Shown: piece by piece, positions 35,641 to 46,434 of the stretch
Layout: each line of letters starts with the position of its first letter
How positions within the stretch are numbered: the first letter of the stretch is position 1
Assembly: GCA_903844385.1 (NCBI GenBank)
Contig: CAIMTJ010000067.1
Coordinates: forward strand, 22,894 to 86,893
Origin: an uncultured Burkholderiales bacterium
GTDB taxonomy: Bacteria > Pseudomonadota > Gammaproteobacteria > Burkholderiales > Burkholderiaceae_C
DNA length: 64,000 nt
Direction: 5' to 3'
Program-made: the position numbers and the translations under genes
The notes under the pieces: generated by a model
Database searches by the model: none
Seen by the model: the letters and a program-made list of their open reading frames with translations, nothing else
Told to the model about the DNA's origin: nothing

Positions 35641-35943
35641 ATGGAACTCACCCCAAGAGAAAAAGACAAATTATTGATTTTCACCGCCGCCTTGCTCGCT
35701 GAAAGACGCAAGGAGAGAGGGGTCAAACTCAATTATCCGGAAGCGATTGCTTTGATCAGTGCTTTCGTCATGGAAGGCGCACGTGATGGCAACACGGTGG
35801 CAGAGCTCATGAGCTCGGCAAGAGGCGTTCTGAGCCGCAGCGATGTGATGGACGGCATTGCTGAAATGATCCCTGACATTCAAGTCGAGGCCACCTTTCC
35901 AGATGGCACTAAATTGGTCACCGTTCATCAGCCTATTATTTAA
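35641..35943 (+). CDS. ureA: Urease subunit gamma
   Basis: UreA is the small structural subunit of the nickel urease. The 100-aa protein reads [20 protein letters not shown], then [17 protein letters not shown] and [32 protein letters not shown] (in part), all classic. ATG 35641 gives the normal length; the frame is open upstream from 35482, but that is promoter DNA. The usual upstream ureD is absent. It heads ureABC-EFG. Confidence 0.97.
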   Translation: MELTPREKDKLLIFTAALLAERRKERGVKLNYPEAIALISAFVMEGARDGNTVAELMSSARGVLSRSDVMDGIAEMIPDIQVEATFPDGTKLVTVHQPII

Positions 35944-36026
35944 TATGTCTCTGAAGGCTCGCTGTTCCAATGAGCCCCCAGGACAACTTTCAAACGCTAT
36001 TTTCTTGGCAACCACATGAGGTCTTT

Positions 36027-36332
36027 ATGATTCCTGGAGAACTTCTCATCGACTCGGGAGAGCACCCCCTGAACCCCAAGCGCAAATGCATCACCCTCGT
36101 GGTGCAAAACCAGTCGGATCGTCCCATCCAAGTGGGTTCCCATTACCATTTTGCTGAAACCAATTCGGCCTTGGGTTTTGATCGTGAAGCTGCCAAAGGC
36201 ATGCGACTCAACATCGCTTCGGGCACTGCAGTTCGGTTTGAGCCGGGTCAACAAAGGACGGTTGAATTGGTGGATTTCAGTGGTTCGCGTGAAATTTATG
36301 GCTTTCGTGGCCTCGTTCAAGGAGCACTGTGA
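36027..36332 (+). CDS. ureB: Urease subunit beta
   Basis: A 101-aa structural subunit: [41 protein letters not shown], the [18 protein letters not shown] segment and [14 protein letters not shown] 36027 follows GAGG and gives the canonical start; an ATG at 35970 would add 19 residues. The stop overlaps the ureC start (TGATG). Confidence 0.97.
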   Translation: MIPGELLIDSGEHPLNPKRKCITLVVQNQSDRPIQVGSHYHFAETNSALGFDREAAKGMRLNIASGTAVRFEPGQQRTVELVDFSGSREIYGFRGLVQGAL

Positions 36333-38077
36333 TGGCCAGTATTGAAAAAAGAGCCTATGCGGAAATGTATGGCCCCACCATGGGTGACCGAGTCCGTTTG
36401 GCCGACACCGAGCTCATCATCGAAGTGGAAAAAGATTACACACTCTTGGCAGGTGGCTATGGCGAAGAAGTGAAATTTGGTGGCGGCAAAACCATTCGAG
36501 ACGGCATGGCGCAGTCGCAACGAACGCGCGACGCGGCTTTGGGTTTGGGTCCTCAGTCAGGCGGTGCCGTGGACACCGTCATGACCAACGCCTTGATCGT
36601 GGATCATTGGGGTATTGTGAAAGCGGACATTGGATTAAAAAATGGACGAATCGCCTCTATTGGCAAAGCAGGCAACCCTGACACCCAACCTGGTGTTGAC
36701 ATCATCATTGGGCCTGGTACAGAAATCATCAGCTGTGAAGGCATGATCGTCACTGCTGGCGCCATTGACACCCACATCCACTTCATTTCGCCCCAGCAAA
36801 TAGAAGAGGCTTTGGCCAGTGGGGTGACCACGATGATCGGGGGGGGTACGGGTCCCGCCACAGGCACCTTTGCAACGACTTGCACGCCTGGCGCTTGGCA
36901 CTTGGAGCGTATGCTCCAAGCCGCAGAAGCTTTCCCCATGAATTTGGGCTTCCTTGGCAAAGGCAATGCATCTTTACCAGGTGCTTTGCATGAACAAATT
37001 AATGCCGGCGCCATTGGCCTCAAACTCCATGAAGATTGGGGAACCACACCTGCGGCCATTGACAACTGCCTGAGTGTGGCCGAGCTCACCGACACCCAAG
37101 TGGCCATCCACACCGACACGCTCAACGAGTCGGGTTTTGTAGAGGACACCATTGCCGCCTTCAAGGGCCGCACCATTCACTCCTTCCACACCGAAGGCGC
37201 TGGCGGCGGACACGCACCCGATATCATGAAGGTGGTGGGAGAGAGCAACGTTTTGCCCTCCTCCACCAACCCCACTCGGCCCTACACCATCAACACCTTG
37301 GACGAGCATGTCGACATGTTGATGGTCTGCCATCATTTGGATCCCGCCATTGCGGAAGATTTGGCGTTTGCTGAAAGTCGCATTCGAAAAGAAACCATAG
37401 CAGCAGAAGACATTCTCCATGACTTGGGCGCGATCAGCATGTTCAGCTCTGACAGCCAAGCCATGGGGCGTGTGGGCGAAGTGATTTTGCGCTGCTGGCA
37501 AACTGCTCACAAAATGAAAGTTCAACGCGGCGCCTTGCCCGAAGACAACAGTCGACACGACAATGCCCGCGTCAAGCGCTACATCGCCAAATTGGCCATC
37601 AATCCTGCCATCACCCACGGCATCAGCCACGAGGTGGGCAGCATTGAGGTGGGTAAATGGGCGGATTTGGTCATTTGGAGACCCGCGTTTTTTGGGGTCA
37701 AGCCGTCCACAATCATCAAAGGCGGCACGATTGCCATGGCTGCGATGGGCGACCCCAATGCGTCCATTCCCACACCTCAACCCGTGCACTACCGCCCGAT
37801 GTTTGGTGCGTTTGGACGCTCCTTGAGTAAAAGCTGTCTGACCTTTGTTTCACAAGCAGCCCTGGGTTTGGATATCGCTGCCCAATTTGGCCTACAAAAA
37901 AACTTGGCTGCCGTCAAGAACACAAGAAGTGTGGGCAAAAGAGACATGGTTCACAATCACTATTTACCCAAGATGGAAATCAATCCTCAAAGCTATGAGG
38001 TAAGGGCCGATGGCCTTTTGCTCACCTGTGAGCCCGCGGTCGCTTTGCCCATGACACAACGCTATTTTCTATTTTGA
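36332..38077 (+). CDS. ureC: Urease subunit alpha (catalytic)
   Basis: The catalytic subunit, which hydrolyses urea to ammonia and carbamate with two Ni ions. Seen: [20 protein letters not shown], Ni-binding [11 protein letters not shown], the carbamylated Lys in [22 protein letters not shown], the [12 protein letters not shown] ligand region, the catalytic-flap MVCHHLD with its His, and the Asp ligand in [15 protein letters not shown]. At 581 aa it is slightly above the usual ~567-570. All key residues are present, so the enzyme should be competent if maturation factors are available. Confidence 0.98.
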   Translation: MASIEKRAYAEMYGPTMGDRVRLADTELIIEVEKDYTLLAGGYGEEVKFGGGKTIRDGMAQSQRTRDAALGLGPQSGGAVDTVMTNALIVDHWGIVKADIGLKNGRIASIGKAGNPDTQPGVDIIIGPGTEIISCEGMIVTAGAIDTHIHFISPQQIEEALASGVTTMIGGGTGPATGTFATTCTPGAWHLERMLQAAEAFPMNLGFLGKGNASLPGALHEQINAGAIGLKLHEDWGTTPAAIDNCLSVAELTDTQVAIHTDTLNESGFVEDTIAAFKGRTIHSFHTEGAGGGHAPDIMKVVGESNVLPSSTNPTRPYTINTLDEHVDMLMVCHHLDPAIAEDLAFAESRIRKETIAAEDILHDLGAISMFSSDSQAMGRVGEVILRCWQTAHKMKVQRGALPEDNSRHDNARVKRYIAKLAINPAITHGISHEVGSIEVGKWADLVIWRPAFFGVKPSTIIKGGTIAMAAMGDPNASIPTPQPVHYRPMFGAFGRSLSKSCLTFVSQAALGLDIAAQFGLQKNLAAVKNTRSVGKRDMVHNHYLPKMEINPQSYEVRADGLLLTCEPAVALPMTQRYFLF

Positions 38078-38114
38078 TCAGGTCCTTCACAACCCATTCA
38101 CCAGGCGATCTATT

Positions 38115-38684
38115 TTGACAGTCAACGTATTTCACAAGCACCTGCCCAAAGGACTCGGCCTGGCCCAAGTTTTGATCAACAAGGCCCCATTTGTGAGCTT
38201 GGCTTGGGATCAACGACAAAAAAGTCGACTTCATGCCATGGACTCGCAGGGTCAAGAGGTGGCTATTTTTATTCCTCGTGGCAAAGTGCTTCGCTCTGGC
38301 GACGTACTGCTGAGCGAAGAGGGCGCATTTTTGCGCATTGAATCGGCCCCTGAATCGCTGCTTCACATTTCAGCCTGTCCCATACACTCCGCACCTCATG
38401 ACCTTTTGAGGGCGGCTTATCACCTGGGCAATCGTCACATTCCCATCGAGGTTCAAGCGCAGCATCTCAAGATTGAACCCGACCATGTTCTCGAAAATCT
38501 GTTGGTGAGCATGGGGCTGATCGTCAAGCACGTGGATGCGCCCTTTGAGCCCGAGAGCGGTGCTTATGCCGAGACTGCTCATGCCCACTCAAAGAGTCAC
38601 CATCACGGTGTTGACGAGCACGAGACTCATCACCATCACCATGACTCCCACAGTCATGCAGACCACCCGCACGCCCACGACTGA
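38115..38684 (+). CDS. ureE: Urease accessory protein UreE (nickel chaperone)
   Basis: UreE delivers nickel to the urease maturation complex. The 189-aa protein has an N-terminal domain (to about 75), a ferredoxin-like domain with LLRAAYHLGNRHIPIEVQ and DHVLENLL motifs, and a C-terminal tail of about 40 residues very rich in His, Asp and Glu (THHHHHDSHSHADHPHAHD region). The start appears to be TTG 38115, with AGGCGA upstream; no better ATG is in frame before the conserved region. It lies 37 bp after ureC. Confidence 0.93.
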   Translation: MTVNVFHKHLPKGLGLAQVLINKAPFVSLAWDQRQKSRLHAMDSQGQEVAIFIPRGKVLRSGDVLLSEEGAFLRIESAPESLLHISACPIHSAPHDLLRAAYHLGNRHIPIEVQAQHLKIEPDHVLENLLVSMGLIVKHVDAPFEPESGAYAETAHAHSKSHHHGVDEHETHHHHHDSHSHADHPHAHD

Positions 38685-38749
38685 TCAGCTGGTGGCCATA
38701 CACCATCGAAACCACCTCCCCGACCACGCGCTCACTCACTCACACCTTC

Positions 38750-39457
38750 ATGACTCAGCACGCTTTCAGTGTCATCTCACTCATGAAGCTCATGTGGTTG
38801 GGCTCACCCACACTTCCCGTGGGTGGTTTTTCATATTCGGAAGGCATGGAGATGGCTGTTGAACAAGGCCTGGTCCATGACGAAGCGTCTGCACTTGAGT
38901 GGCTACTCGATCAGATGCATCTCAACCAAGCAAGGGGGGACTGGTCGCTGCTTGCGCAAGCGGTGGAGGTCTGGCAACATTTCGACCAAGACCAGACGAG
39001 GCAGACCATCACAGAACTCAATTCCTGGGTCCTCATGACTCGAGAGAGTTCAGAATTCAGACAGCAGACCTTACAAATGGGTCGCTCTTTGCTCACATGG
39101 CTCAATGCCAATGATCGCGCACAAGATCCCCGTGTTGTCTTATGCAATGGGTTTGAAGAACCCACATGGCCCCTCATTTATGCCTTGGCACTGGCGATGA
39201 GTACCACCGATTTAAGCCTCGCAGTGGCATCACACGCCTTTGGGTGGGCGGAGAACATGGTACAAACGGCGATGAAAACCATCCCCTTGGGGCAACTGTC
39301 TGGGCAGCGATTGCTCAATGCCATGCTGGTAGAGATCCCGCAAGCGGTTGAATTTGCCATCCAACTGCCTGAAAAAGATCGACAAGTGTTCACGCCTGGC
39401 TTGGCCATCTTGAGCGCTCAACATGAAGATCAATACTCGAGACTATTCCGATCATGA
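38750..39457 (+). CDS. ureF: Urease accessory protein UreF
   Basis: UreF is an all-helical component of the UreDFG GTPase complex that activates urease. The 235-aa sequence shows [29 protein letters not shown] (in part), a Glu-rich second helix, and [35 protein letters not shown] (in part), the usual conserved blocks. It overlaps ureG by four bases (ATGA). Confidence 0.93.
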   Translation: MTQHAFSVISLMKLMWLGSPTLPVGGFSYSEGMEMAVEQGLVHDEASALEWLLDQMHLNQARGDWSLLAQAVEVWQHFDQDQTRQTITELNSWVLMTRESSEFRQQTLQMGRSLLTWLNANDRAQDPRVVLCNGFEEPTWPLIYALALAMSTTDLSLAVASHAFGWAENMVQTAMKTIPLGQLSGQRLLNAMLVEIPQAVEFAIQLPEKDRQVFTPGLAILSAQHEDQYSRLFRS

Positions 39458-40116
39458 AACAACTCCATCACATCAAAAATCGAACCAAACCCCTACCCCC
39501 CCTCAGAGTGGGTATTGGTGGACCTGTGGGTTCGGGAAAGACCACCTTGCTAGAGATGCTGTGCAAAAACATGCGCGAGCGTTTTGATCTGGTGGCCATC
39601 ACCAACGACATCTACACCAAAGAAGACCAGCGCTTGCTCACCATCAGCGGCGCCTTGGATGCCGACAGAATTTTGGGTGTGGAGACTGGTGGATGCCCAC
39701 ATACCGCCATTCGAGAGGATGCCTCCATCAATCTGGAAGCCATTGACCGAATGCTGGTGAGCTTTCCCAATGCAGACATTGTGTTCATTGAAAGCGGAGG
39801 GGACAATTTGGCCGCCACCTTCAGCCCAGAACTCAGTGACTTGACGCTTTATGTCATCGATGTGGCTGCAGGCGAAAAGATCCCTAGAAAAGGAGGACCT
39901 GGCATCACCAAAAGCGATTTGCTCGTGATCAACAAAACCGATCTGGCACCCCACGTGGGTGCCAACCTCGACATCATGCGTGAGGACGCTCACCGCATGC
40001 GCAATCACGCCAAGGGCCTCAAACCCTTTGTCTTCACGAACTTGAAAACTCTCACAGGTCTGCAAGAGGTGATCACTTTCATTGAAACTGAGGGACTCTT
40101 GAATCTGAACAAATGA
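39454..40116 (+). CDS. ureG: Urease accessory GTPase UreG
   Basis: UreG is the SIMIBI-class GTPase that powers nickel insertion. The 220-aa sequence has the P-loop [17 protein letters not shown] (about residues 21-37), the [10 protein letters not shown] switch region, [18 protein letters not shown] with the Cys-Pro-His Ni-binding motif, [16 protein letters not shown] and [11 protein letters not shown]. It ends the urease operon and is convergent with recD. Confidence 0.97.
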   Translation: MKQLHHIKNRTKPLPPLRVGIGGPVGSGKTTLLEMLCKNMRERFDLVAITNDIYTKEDQRLLTISGALDADRILGVETGGCPHTAIREDASINLEAIDRMLVSFPNADIVFIESGGDNLAATFSPELSDLTLYVIDVAAGEKIPRKGGPGITKSDLLVINKTDLAPHVGANLDIMREDAHRMRNHAKGLKPFVFTNLKTLTGLQEVITFIETEGLLNLNK

Positions 40117-40154
40117 TGATCAGTGGCTCGAATATGGTCCACTTTGAGATGGGG

Positions 40155-42356
40155 TCAGTCTGAAATTCGATGGATGAGCCCACTCACGCGTACGGTTTTT
40201 TTACCGATGGCATATTCCAACAAGCCCGCTTTCGCTTGAACAATGGTGAGACAAGTTTTAGAGCGGGTGATGCCTGTGTAGAGCAACTCACGGCTGAGCG
40301 CTTGATCCATGTGCTGAGGCAAGACCAACAAGGCATGATCAAATTCAGAGCCTTGCGATTTGTGAATACTCATGGCGTAGGCGGTTTGAACACCATCGAG
40401 CCGATTGAGCGCCACACTTTGAACACCATCTGCGGCCAAGAAATACGCTTTCAATCGATGCTCAGTTGACTCACTACCAATCGAGGGCAACACCAATCCA
40501 ACGTCGCCATTGGAGAGTTCGAGTTCGGGTTGATTTCGGGTGAGCATGATGGCTTTGCCGGCGTACCATGGACTTGAATCGTGAATGAAGCCGCGCGACT
40601 TGAGTGTCAACTCAATGGCAGCATTGATGGCCAGCACACCCAAGGGGCCTTCATTGACCGCACACAGGATTCTGAATTGATCAAAACACGTCAAGATGTC
40701 TTTGATGCAGGCCATCTGTTGATCGATCAATGCGGGGCGCTCGTCAAGCGAGCGCACAGCTGAATTGTTCAAAAGACCTGAAACAGATCGTTTGGAGTCG
40801 CTCACGAACAATCCATCCTGATAAGCCAAGTCGATCAAATCCCAGTAGGTCTTGAAGTGGGGAGTGAGCTGAGCACCGACTGCGCAATTGAGCCGTCGAC
40901 CGTTCAATGCAATGCCCAAAATGGATTGGAGATCTTCACTGGTATTTAGCCCAACAGCCAGAGTTGAATCTGCGCTAATCACTTTAAGGGCCTCTTGAGC
41001 AGCACCGTCGTTAACAGCACTTGAGAGTTCCGCAATGGGTCCGCTAAAGCGGTGACTTCGCTGCAGTTTGACCATGTGGTCGCCAATCAGGTTCGAGCCC
41101 GAGGCGCCCGCGTGCATCTTGGGGGTGAGCATGGCGCTGACCCGTATGAGGTAATCGTTAACTGTGCCAGTGTAGACGCATGTCGACTCCAGCGCTTGGG
41201 CTTGGCACAGCTCACCAAAAACAGAGCCCGCCTCCACCGATGACAATTGGTTTTTATCCCCCAAAAGAATCAATTGAGTAAAGGGCTTCAAGGCTCGCAA
41301 GAGGGCCGACATCAATTCAATGCTGATCATGGAGGACTCGTCAATAACCAACAAATCCAAGTCCAGCGGATTGCCTTCGTGATAACGATAAGATCTCGAT
41401 CCCTTTCGGGCGCCCAAGAGGGAGTGCAATGTTTTGGCGACTCCTATGCGATCAAACTGCTGGGCTATGTGGTCCTGGACCTTTAACTTCTCACCGACAT
41501 CCAACAATGAGCTCTGAATGGAGCGGTAAAGGCGAGAGGCGGCTTTGCCCGTTGGGGCCACCAAGGCAATCTTTTGGAGGGGTCCGCCTTCCCTCAAGGC
41601 CAAGACCAGAGCGATCAGTCGAGCCACTGTGTAAGTCTTACCAGTACCCGGCCCACCCGTTATTAATGTGAACGCCGAGCGCAATGCCAAGGCACAAGAC
41701 ACTTTTTGCCAATCCTCCTCGATGACCGCGGTGTCAGTATGGGAGATCGGGAACAACAGCTTTAAGAGTTCAGCGGTCTTTTGCTCATCAACCGGCAAGA
41801 GTTGCTTGCACTTATCCACCACGGTTTGGGCAATAAAAGACTCGCTTTGCCAATGTCGTCGCCAATACAAGATCAATTCGTCGCCGCGTTGGCTCAGCAC
41901 CAAAGGCTGTCCGCGATCCATCATTGGCAACGGGGCAACTTCACGCACCAAGGCCCCAACGGATTCCATTCGAACCAGTGGACTTGCCAAGAGTTCATCG
42001 CGGTAGTGGCTGATGTTCTTGGGCAAGGAAAAGCGAATCTCTGGGTACTCCTTCAATGCCGGCGACAAGCCCAAAAACGCCAAGCCTTGATCCAAGAGTT
42101 GATCAATCGACAAACAGGTGTGCCCCAGTGATTCTGCATAAGACAACAAGGCGGTGGTGATGATCAAGACTCGCGACGATCTGGGAGGGTTGAGTCCGTG
42201 AATGAAGGCCGCCATTGCACAATCAATGCTTCGGATCATCCCGCTCGCAGCTGCCCTTTGGAGCAGTCGAAGCGTATCGCCTTGAAGATCTGACTCCTGT
42301 GGCCCACTCACATGCGAAAAATCAAACGACTGCTGATCACGATTGGGCTTATTCAT
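40155..42356 (-). CDS. recD: Exodeoxyribonuclease V subunit alpha RecD
   Basis: RecD is the 5'-3' helicase of RecBCD, which processes double-strand ends. The 733-aa protein is longer than E. coli RecD (608 aa). Walker A ITGGPGTGKTYTVARLIALV, LVIDESSMISIELM (Walker B), LGDKNQLSSVEAGSVFGEL, and the C-terminal SIHKSQGSEFDHALLVLP and YTGITRSKTCLTIV are visible. Its start overlaps the recB 3' end by eight bases, so it is cotranscribed. It is the last of recC-recB-recD. Confidence 0.93.
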   Translation of the reverse strand: MNKPNRDQQSFDFSHVSGPQESDLQGDTLRLLQRAAASGMIRSIDCAMAAFIHGLNPPRSSRVLIITTALLSYAESLGHTCLSIDQLLDQGLAFLGLSPALKEYPEIRFSLPKNISHYRDELLASPLVRMESVGALVREVAPLPMMDRGQPLVLSQRGDELILYWRRHWQSESFIAQTVVDKCKQLLPVDEQKTAELLKLLFPISHTDTAVIEEDWQKVSCALALRSAFTLITGGPGTGKTYTVARLIALVLALREGGPLQKIALVAPTGKAASRLYRSIQSSLLDVGEKLKVQDHIAQQFDRIGVAKTLHSLLGARKGSRSYRYHEGNPLDLDLLVIDESSMISIELMSALLRALKPFTQLILLGDKNQLSSVEAGSVFGELCQAQALESTCVYTGTVNDYLIRVSAMLTPKMHAGASGSNLIGDHMVKLQRSHRFSGPIAELSSAVNDGAAQEALKVISADSTLAVGLNTSEDLQSILGIALNGRRLNCAVGAQLTPHFKTYWDLIDLAYQDGLFVSDSKRSVSGLLNNSAVRSLDERPALIDQQMACIKDILTCFDQFRILCAVNEGPLGVLAINAAIELTLKSRGFIHDSSPWYAGKAIMLTRNQPELELSNGDVGLVLPSIGSESTEHRLKAYFLAADGVQSVALNRLDGVQTAYAMSIHKSQGSEFDHALLVLPQHMDQALSRELLYTGITRSKTCLTIVQAKAGLLEYAIGKKTVRVSGLIHRISD

Positions 42357-45300
42357 GCTGAGTCAGGCCAAAAGACTGCATCGAGTCGTTGGATAATTTT
42401 TGCGCCGATGCTCCCCCAAGGATACTGCCGTCTAGGGCCTCCATCATCTCCAAGCTGCAAGCAATGGTGCAAATTCCCTGGCTTGGCGAGTCCACGCCTC
42501 TGAGGTACCACAGCATGGCGCCGCCCAGGTGCTCAGATGCTTGGTATCGGGAACCCAGCCGCGCCTTGAGTAGACGATGCAAAGCCACCAAATAGATGGC
42601 CATTTGTAAGTCGTAGCGGTTCTTGACCACATGGCGCTGGATGTTCTCCACCGAATAGGCATCCTCTTGCAAACCCAGATCATTGGATTTGTAGTCAAGG
42701 AGCCAATAACGACCGTCATGCTCAACAATCAAATCTGCAAAGCCCATCAACAAACCTTGCCAATGTTGCGACAGCAAGGTTTGTCGCTCCATGTGGGGGA
42801 AAATAAATTGCCGGCAGACACGTTCGATGTGCTGAGCATGGAAAGATTCGACGGGAAGCCAAAATTCCATTTCACACAGATGCTTGGAGATTTCTTTTAA
42901 ATTCACCCCAAGCAGCTGCAAAGGTATCGTCACGATGGCCTCTAGCCAAGCTGCAAAATCATCCACCAACTGATTTTTTGCGTCCACCAAATCCAAACTC
43001 TCTCGCTCAAGTCCCGGGGCATGGACAGGCAGCGCAGCGGTGAGCTCCAGCGGCAAGGTCATGTCGATTTTATGGCGTAATTTTTTCTGAAAAGCCGTGG
43101 ACTCGAGCTCATCCAATCCCTCTTGAATCATCCATTGCAAGGTGTCATGCATGAAGGTCCCTACTTTCATACCCCCGGGCATCTCACGCCAGGAAAAAGC
43201 TGAACGCTCAGCCGACTGGGCAAGGGGGAGGGCCTTGGACTGAGGCGGCGAGAGGGGGTTGAGAGGGTCTGTAGCCCGATCATCCCCCGCCTCCCAAGCC
43301 AACAACTCATCATCATTGACAACGCTACCCCCCAAAAGCCCAGAGATCATAGACACGTTGCTGCTGCTTTTGAGCAGCGATGAGAAACTTTGAATTTTAA
43401 AGTGCCGCTCAAAATGCGCGACATACGACACCGGCGGCCTCAAGGGGGTGGTTGGACGATGAATGACAAGAGCGTTGAGGTGAGTGTCATCGGCTTTAAG
43501 CAACGCTCGAAATTCCTGAAGTAAACCCTCCCCGTGGCTGAAATCAGCTCCTACCCCTTGACCTCGGTCTTGAATGTCTTGACTGTCTTGGCGCCCTTTT
43601 TGCAATGTGATACCTTCATCCGTAGGTCCATCTTTGAATGCGTGCTGGAAAAAGATGCACTCTTCAAATCCTGACGATGCGCCAGCCTTGAAGAACTGAT
43701 CAATTTGCACTTCCCACTCATGTGGCTTCAAACCCGTGGAAGTCGACCCCAGCAAATAGCCCAAAGCGCTTCGATGCGTAAGATCTTTATTGGATCGTGC
43801 GTCTTTGAAAAGTGCAAAACCCAGCCAAATCGCGTATTTGGCGCGGGTGAGGGCGACGTAGAGCAAACGCGTGGACTCTCGAAGCTCTTCATCAATACCG
43901 TCATCAGCATTGTCCAAGAGTGATGGCGCAAAGGGATGGACTGCCTTTTTTTTGCCAGCACGGGTATTGAACAATGTCGGAAAAGGCAAACACACCAAGG
44001 GGAACTCTAGTCCCTTGCTTTTATGAATCGTGATCACTTTGACCAAATCGGCATCACTCTCGAGCCTGAGGATATGCTCGTCGGTTTCAAAACCTTGATC
44101 TTGGATGGTCGAGGCGAGCCACTTTTGCAAACTCTGCAACCCCACTGTACTCAGACTCGCAACCTGGAGCAACTCCGAGAGGTGTAGATAATTGGTCAAA
44201 CGCCGCTCGCCAAGCGGTGTGCTCAGCCACCGCTTGGGCAAAGACAATCGGTGCAGAGTGGCTCTGAGCATCGCCAATACACCCGAGTGCCGCCACACCT
44301 GGTGCAGCTCACCGATGATTTCACTGTAAGCGTCATAAACCCGATCATCACAACCCAGGGCTTGGATCTCATCGATTTCCAATCCCATCGTGGCCGTGGC
44401 CAGTCCTGCACGCACCTTGTCGGCAAGCCTCGGGTTGGCCACGGCATCCAACCAAAACATCAGGTCCCGTGCTTCTGTCGTTTCAAACACCGAATCTTTA
44501 TCAGACAAAAAAACCGACGCCACACCCCTTAGACTGAGCGCATGACGAACCGCAATGGACTCTTTGGTCGTGCGAACCAATACGGCAATGTCAGCGGGCT
44601 TGATTCGTTTCGTTTTTTGATACTCGCTATCGGTTGAGCCCGAAACGAAAGACATGGCTTCATCATTGAGCCAACTGACAATTTTTTCAGCACACAGGGC
44701 GGCGAATTTCTTTTTGATGTTTTCTGCATTGTTGGGCATTAAGTCACAAACCATGCTCACACTGGGCATGCGTGCCTGGACACTCGCACCGCCTTTTATA
44801 CTGCCGATACGCTCACCACACTCTTGCGTTTGGATGATCCATTGATCCAAGCCATTGGCCTGTACAGGATGAAACGGCAAGTCGTCGTCAATTCCGAGTT
44901 TGTACAAAAATGCCCCAAACGGCGAATGGGTTTGAGCATATGAAAACCAACGATTCACCACGTCGACCAAGGCCGCGGTTGAGCGAAAATTTTGCCCCAA
45001 AAAGTAATGCCTGGGGCTCGTGGCTGCCTTGGCACGCATATAGCTCTGGATGTCAGCACCACGAAAAGCGTAGATCGATTGCTTGGGATCAGCAATGAGA
45101 CAAATCAAGTGATGGCGATCATTTTGATCGATCTCATAGATCGTATTGAAAATCGAGTACTGCAGTGCGGAGGTATCTTGAAATTCATCAATCAAAATCG
45201 CCGGGTATTGCTTTTTAATCAATCCCTTCAAAATAGTAGCATTGGCGTGGTGCAGTTTGGCCTCCAGCCTCAAGAGCAAATCGGTGAAGCCAAACGTTGA

Positions 45301-46434
45301 ATTGTGTCGCTTAATGGCTTGGACTTTTCTCTCAATGGCTTTCAAACAATAGTCTTCAATATCCGCCTTGAGGGTTTTGATCGAAAAGACTTCACCACCA
45401 ATGCGCTCAAAATCGAGCAATTGCGCCGGATAGTAAAACTCACCTGCCCCATCGAGTCTTGATCTTTGAATGGAATCGAGTGAGATGCGTCGCCAATGCT
45501 TGGCTTCTAAATCAATGTCGAGTCGCTGATCATCCTGACACCATACCTCAATGACCCCCAACCAGCTGATCAAGTAGCGCTTGACCAAACTGTTTAAATT
45601 CCACTCTCGAACGGGCTGATTGGAGATGGACTCAAGCCAAGGGCGAATGATTTGTATGCAACTTAAAGCCTCCAGCTTCAAGGCTTTGAGCTTGAGCGAT
45701 CGGTCCTGGAGCATCGTGGTCAAATAGCCATTCAAATCGAAGTATGCATCTGCACCCTGGTCGTCTTCTTGAGTATCGACACTGTTTTCGAGCTCAAAGG
45801 CATGGTCCTCGACCAAACGTTCAAGGTCATCAATCTCTTTGGGCCAAATGGTCTTCAAATGTTGCGCATGCTCTGCACTCAGCGGATAAACACTTTGGCG
45901 CCAAAAGTCCTCGATGGCTTGCTGTCTGAGTGGCGCTTGATTGCTCACCAACTCCTCATCAAAGGGCTGGCCACTGTAGACCGCGTACTCCTTAAGAACT
46001 CGCTGGCACCAAGCATCGATGGTATAAATGCAAGACTCATCCATGCATTGCGCCGCCTCATTGAGTAACCACGCTGCGTTGTCTTTTTGCGATTGACTGG
46101 GATAATCGTCGAGCAAGTCCCTTAAAAACTGATCCCTTGGGTCGAGCTTCATTTGACCGCGAAAAATTTGGGCGGCTTGTGTGAGCCTTTGCTGAATACG
46201 AGTGGTCAACTCCTGTGTCGCTGCTTTGGTGAAGGTCATGACCAAAATTTCTTTAGGGCCTAGAGGTCGAAGTGGGCCTTGTTCTTGGCCGCGCTCTTGA
46301 CCATGCCCCAAAATCAAACGCACGTAAAGGGCTGCAATGGTGTAGGTCTTGCCCGTCCCTGCACTCGCCTCAATGAGTCGACTCCCCCACAATGGAAAAC
46401 GTGAGGGCACCAGCATTTGTGCGTTCTCGCTCAT
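42349..46434 (-). CDS. recB: Exodeoxyribonuclease V subunit beta RecB
   Basis: RecB is the 3'-5' helicase-nuclease of RecBCD, 1361 aa. The UvrD-type helicase has Walker A IEASAGTGKTYTIAALYVRL near residue 23, the Q/III region AILIDEFQDTSALQYSIF, LIADPKQSIYAFRGADI, VKVITIHKSKGLEFPLVCLP and ESTRLLYVALTRAKYAIWLG. The C-terminal nuclease domain shows GFADLIVEHDGRYWLLDYKSND, with the catalytic Asp-Tyr-Lys motif. A low-complexity linker of about 80 residues (around 1020-1100) precedes the nuclease. It overlaps recC by four bases. Confidence 0.95.
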   Translation of the reverse strand: MSENAQMLVPSRFPLWGSRLIEASAGTGKTYTIAALYVRLILGHGQERGQEQGPLRPLGPKEILVMTFTKAATQELTTRIQQRLTQAAQIFRGQMKLDPRDQFLRDLLDDYPSQSQKDNAAWLLNEAAQCMDESCIYTIDAWCQRVLKEYAVYSGQPFDEELVSNQAPLRQQAIEDFWRQSVYPLSAEHAQHLKTIWPKEIDDLERLVEDHAFELENSVDTQEDDQGADAYFDLNGYLTTMLQDRSLKLKALKLEALSCIQIIRPWLESISNQPVREWNLNSLVKRYLISWLGVIEVWCQDDQRLDIDLEAKHWRRISLDSIQRSRLDGAGEFYYPAQLLDFERIGGEVFSIKTLKADIEDYCLKAIERKVQAIKRHNSTFGFTDLLLRLEAKLHHANATILKGLIKKQYPAILIDEFQDTSALQYSIFNTIYEIDQNDRHHLICLIADPKQSIYAFRGADIQSYMRAKAATSPRHYFLGQNFRSTAALVDVVNRWFSYAQTHSPFGAFLYKLGIDDDLPFHPVQANGLDQWIIQTQECGERIGSIKGGASVQARMPSVSMVCDLMPNNAENIKKKFAALCAEKIVSWLNDEAMSFVSGSTDSEYQKTKRIKPADIAVLVRTTKESIAVRHALSLRGVASVFLSDKDSVFETTEARDLMFWLDAVANPRLADKVRAGLATATMGLEIDEIQALGCDDRVYDAYSEIIGELHQVWRHSGVLAMLRATLHRLSLPKRWLSTPLGERRLTNYLHLSELLQVASLSTVGLQSLQKWLASTIQDQGFETDEHILRLESDADLVKVITIHKSKGLEFPLVCLPFPTLFNTRAGKKKAVHPFAPSLLDNADDGIDEELRESTRLLYVALTRAKYAIWLGFALFKDARSNKDLTHRSALGYLLGSTSTGLKPHEWEVQIDQFFKAGASSGFEECIFFQHAFKDGPTDEGITLQKGRQDSQDIQDRGQGVGADFSHGEGLLQEFRALLKADDTHLNALVIHRPTTPLRPPVSYVAHFERHFKIQSFSSLLKSSSNVSMISGLLGGSVVNDDELLAWEAGDDRATDPLNPLSPPQSKALPLAQSAERSAFSWREMPGGMKVGTFMHDTLQWMIQEGLDELESTAFQKKLRHKIDMTLPLELTAALPVHAPGLERESLDLVDAKNQLVDDFAAWLEAIVTIPLQLLGVNLKEISKHLCEMEFWLPVESFHAQHIERVCRQFIFPHMERQTLLSQHWQGLLMGFADLIVEHDGRYWLLDYKSNDLGLQEDAYSVENIQRHVVKNRYDLQMAIYLVALHRLLKARLGSRYQASEHLGGAMLWYLRGVDSPSQGICTIACSLEMMEALDGSILGGASAQKLSNDSMQSFGLTQHE

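Noticed and set aside
36974..37789. 271-codon minus-strand open frame opposite ureC
   Set aside because: Shadow of ureC; the plus-strand frame carries all urease catalytic motifs.
38524..38739. CRISPR-like or repeat array in the His-rich region
   Set aside because: The repetition is CAC/CAT codons of the UreE His tail, not a direct repeat array.
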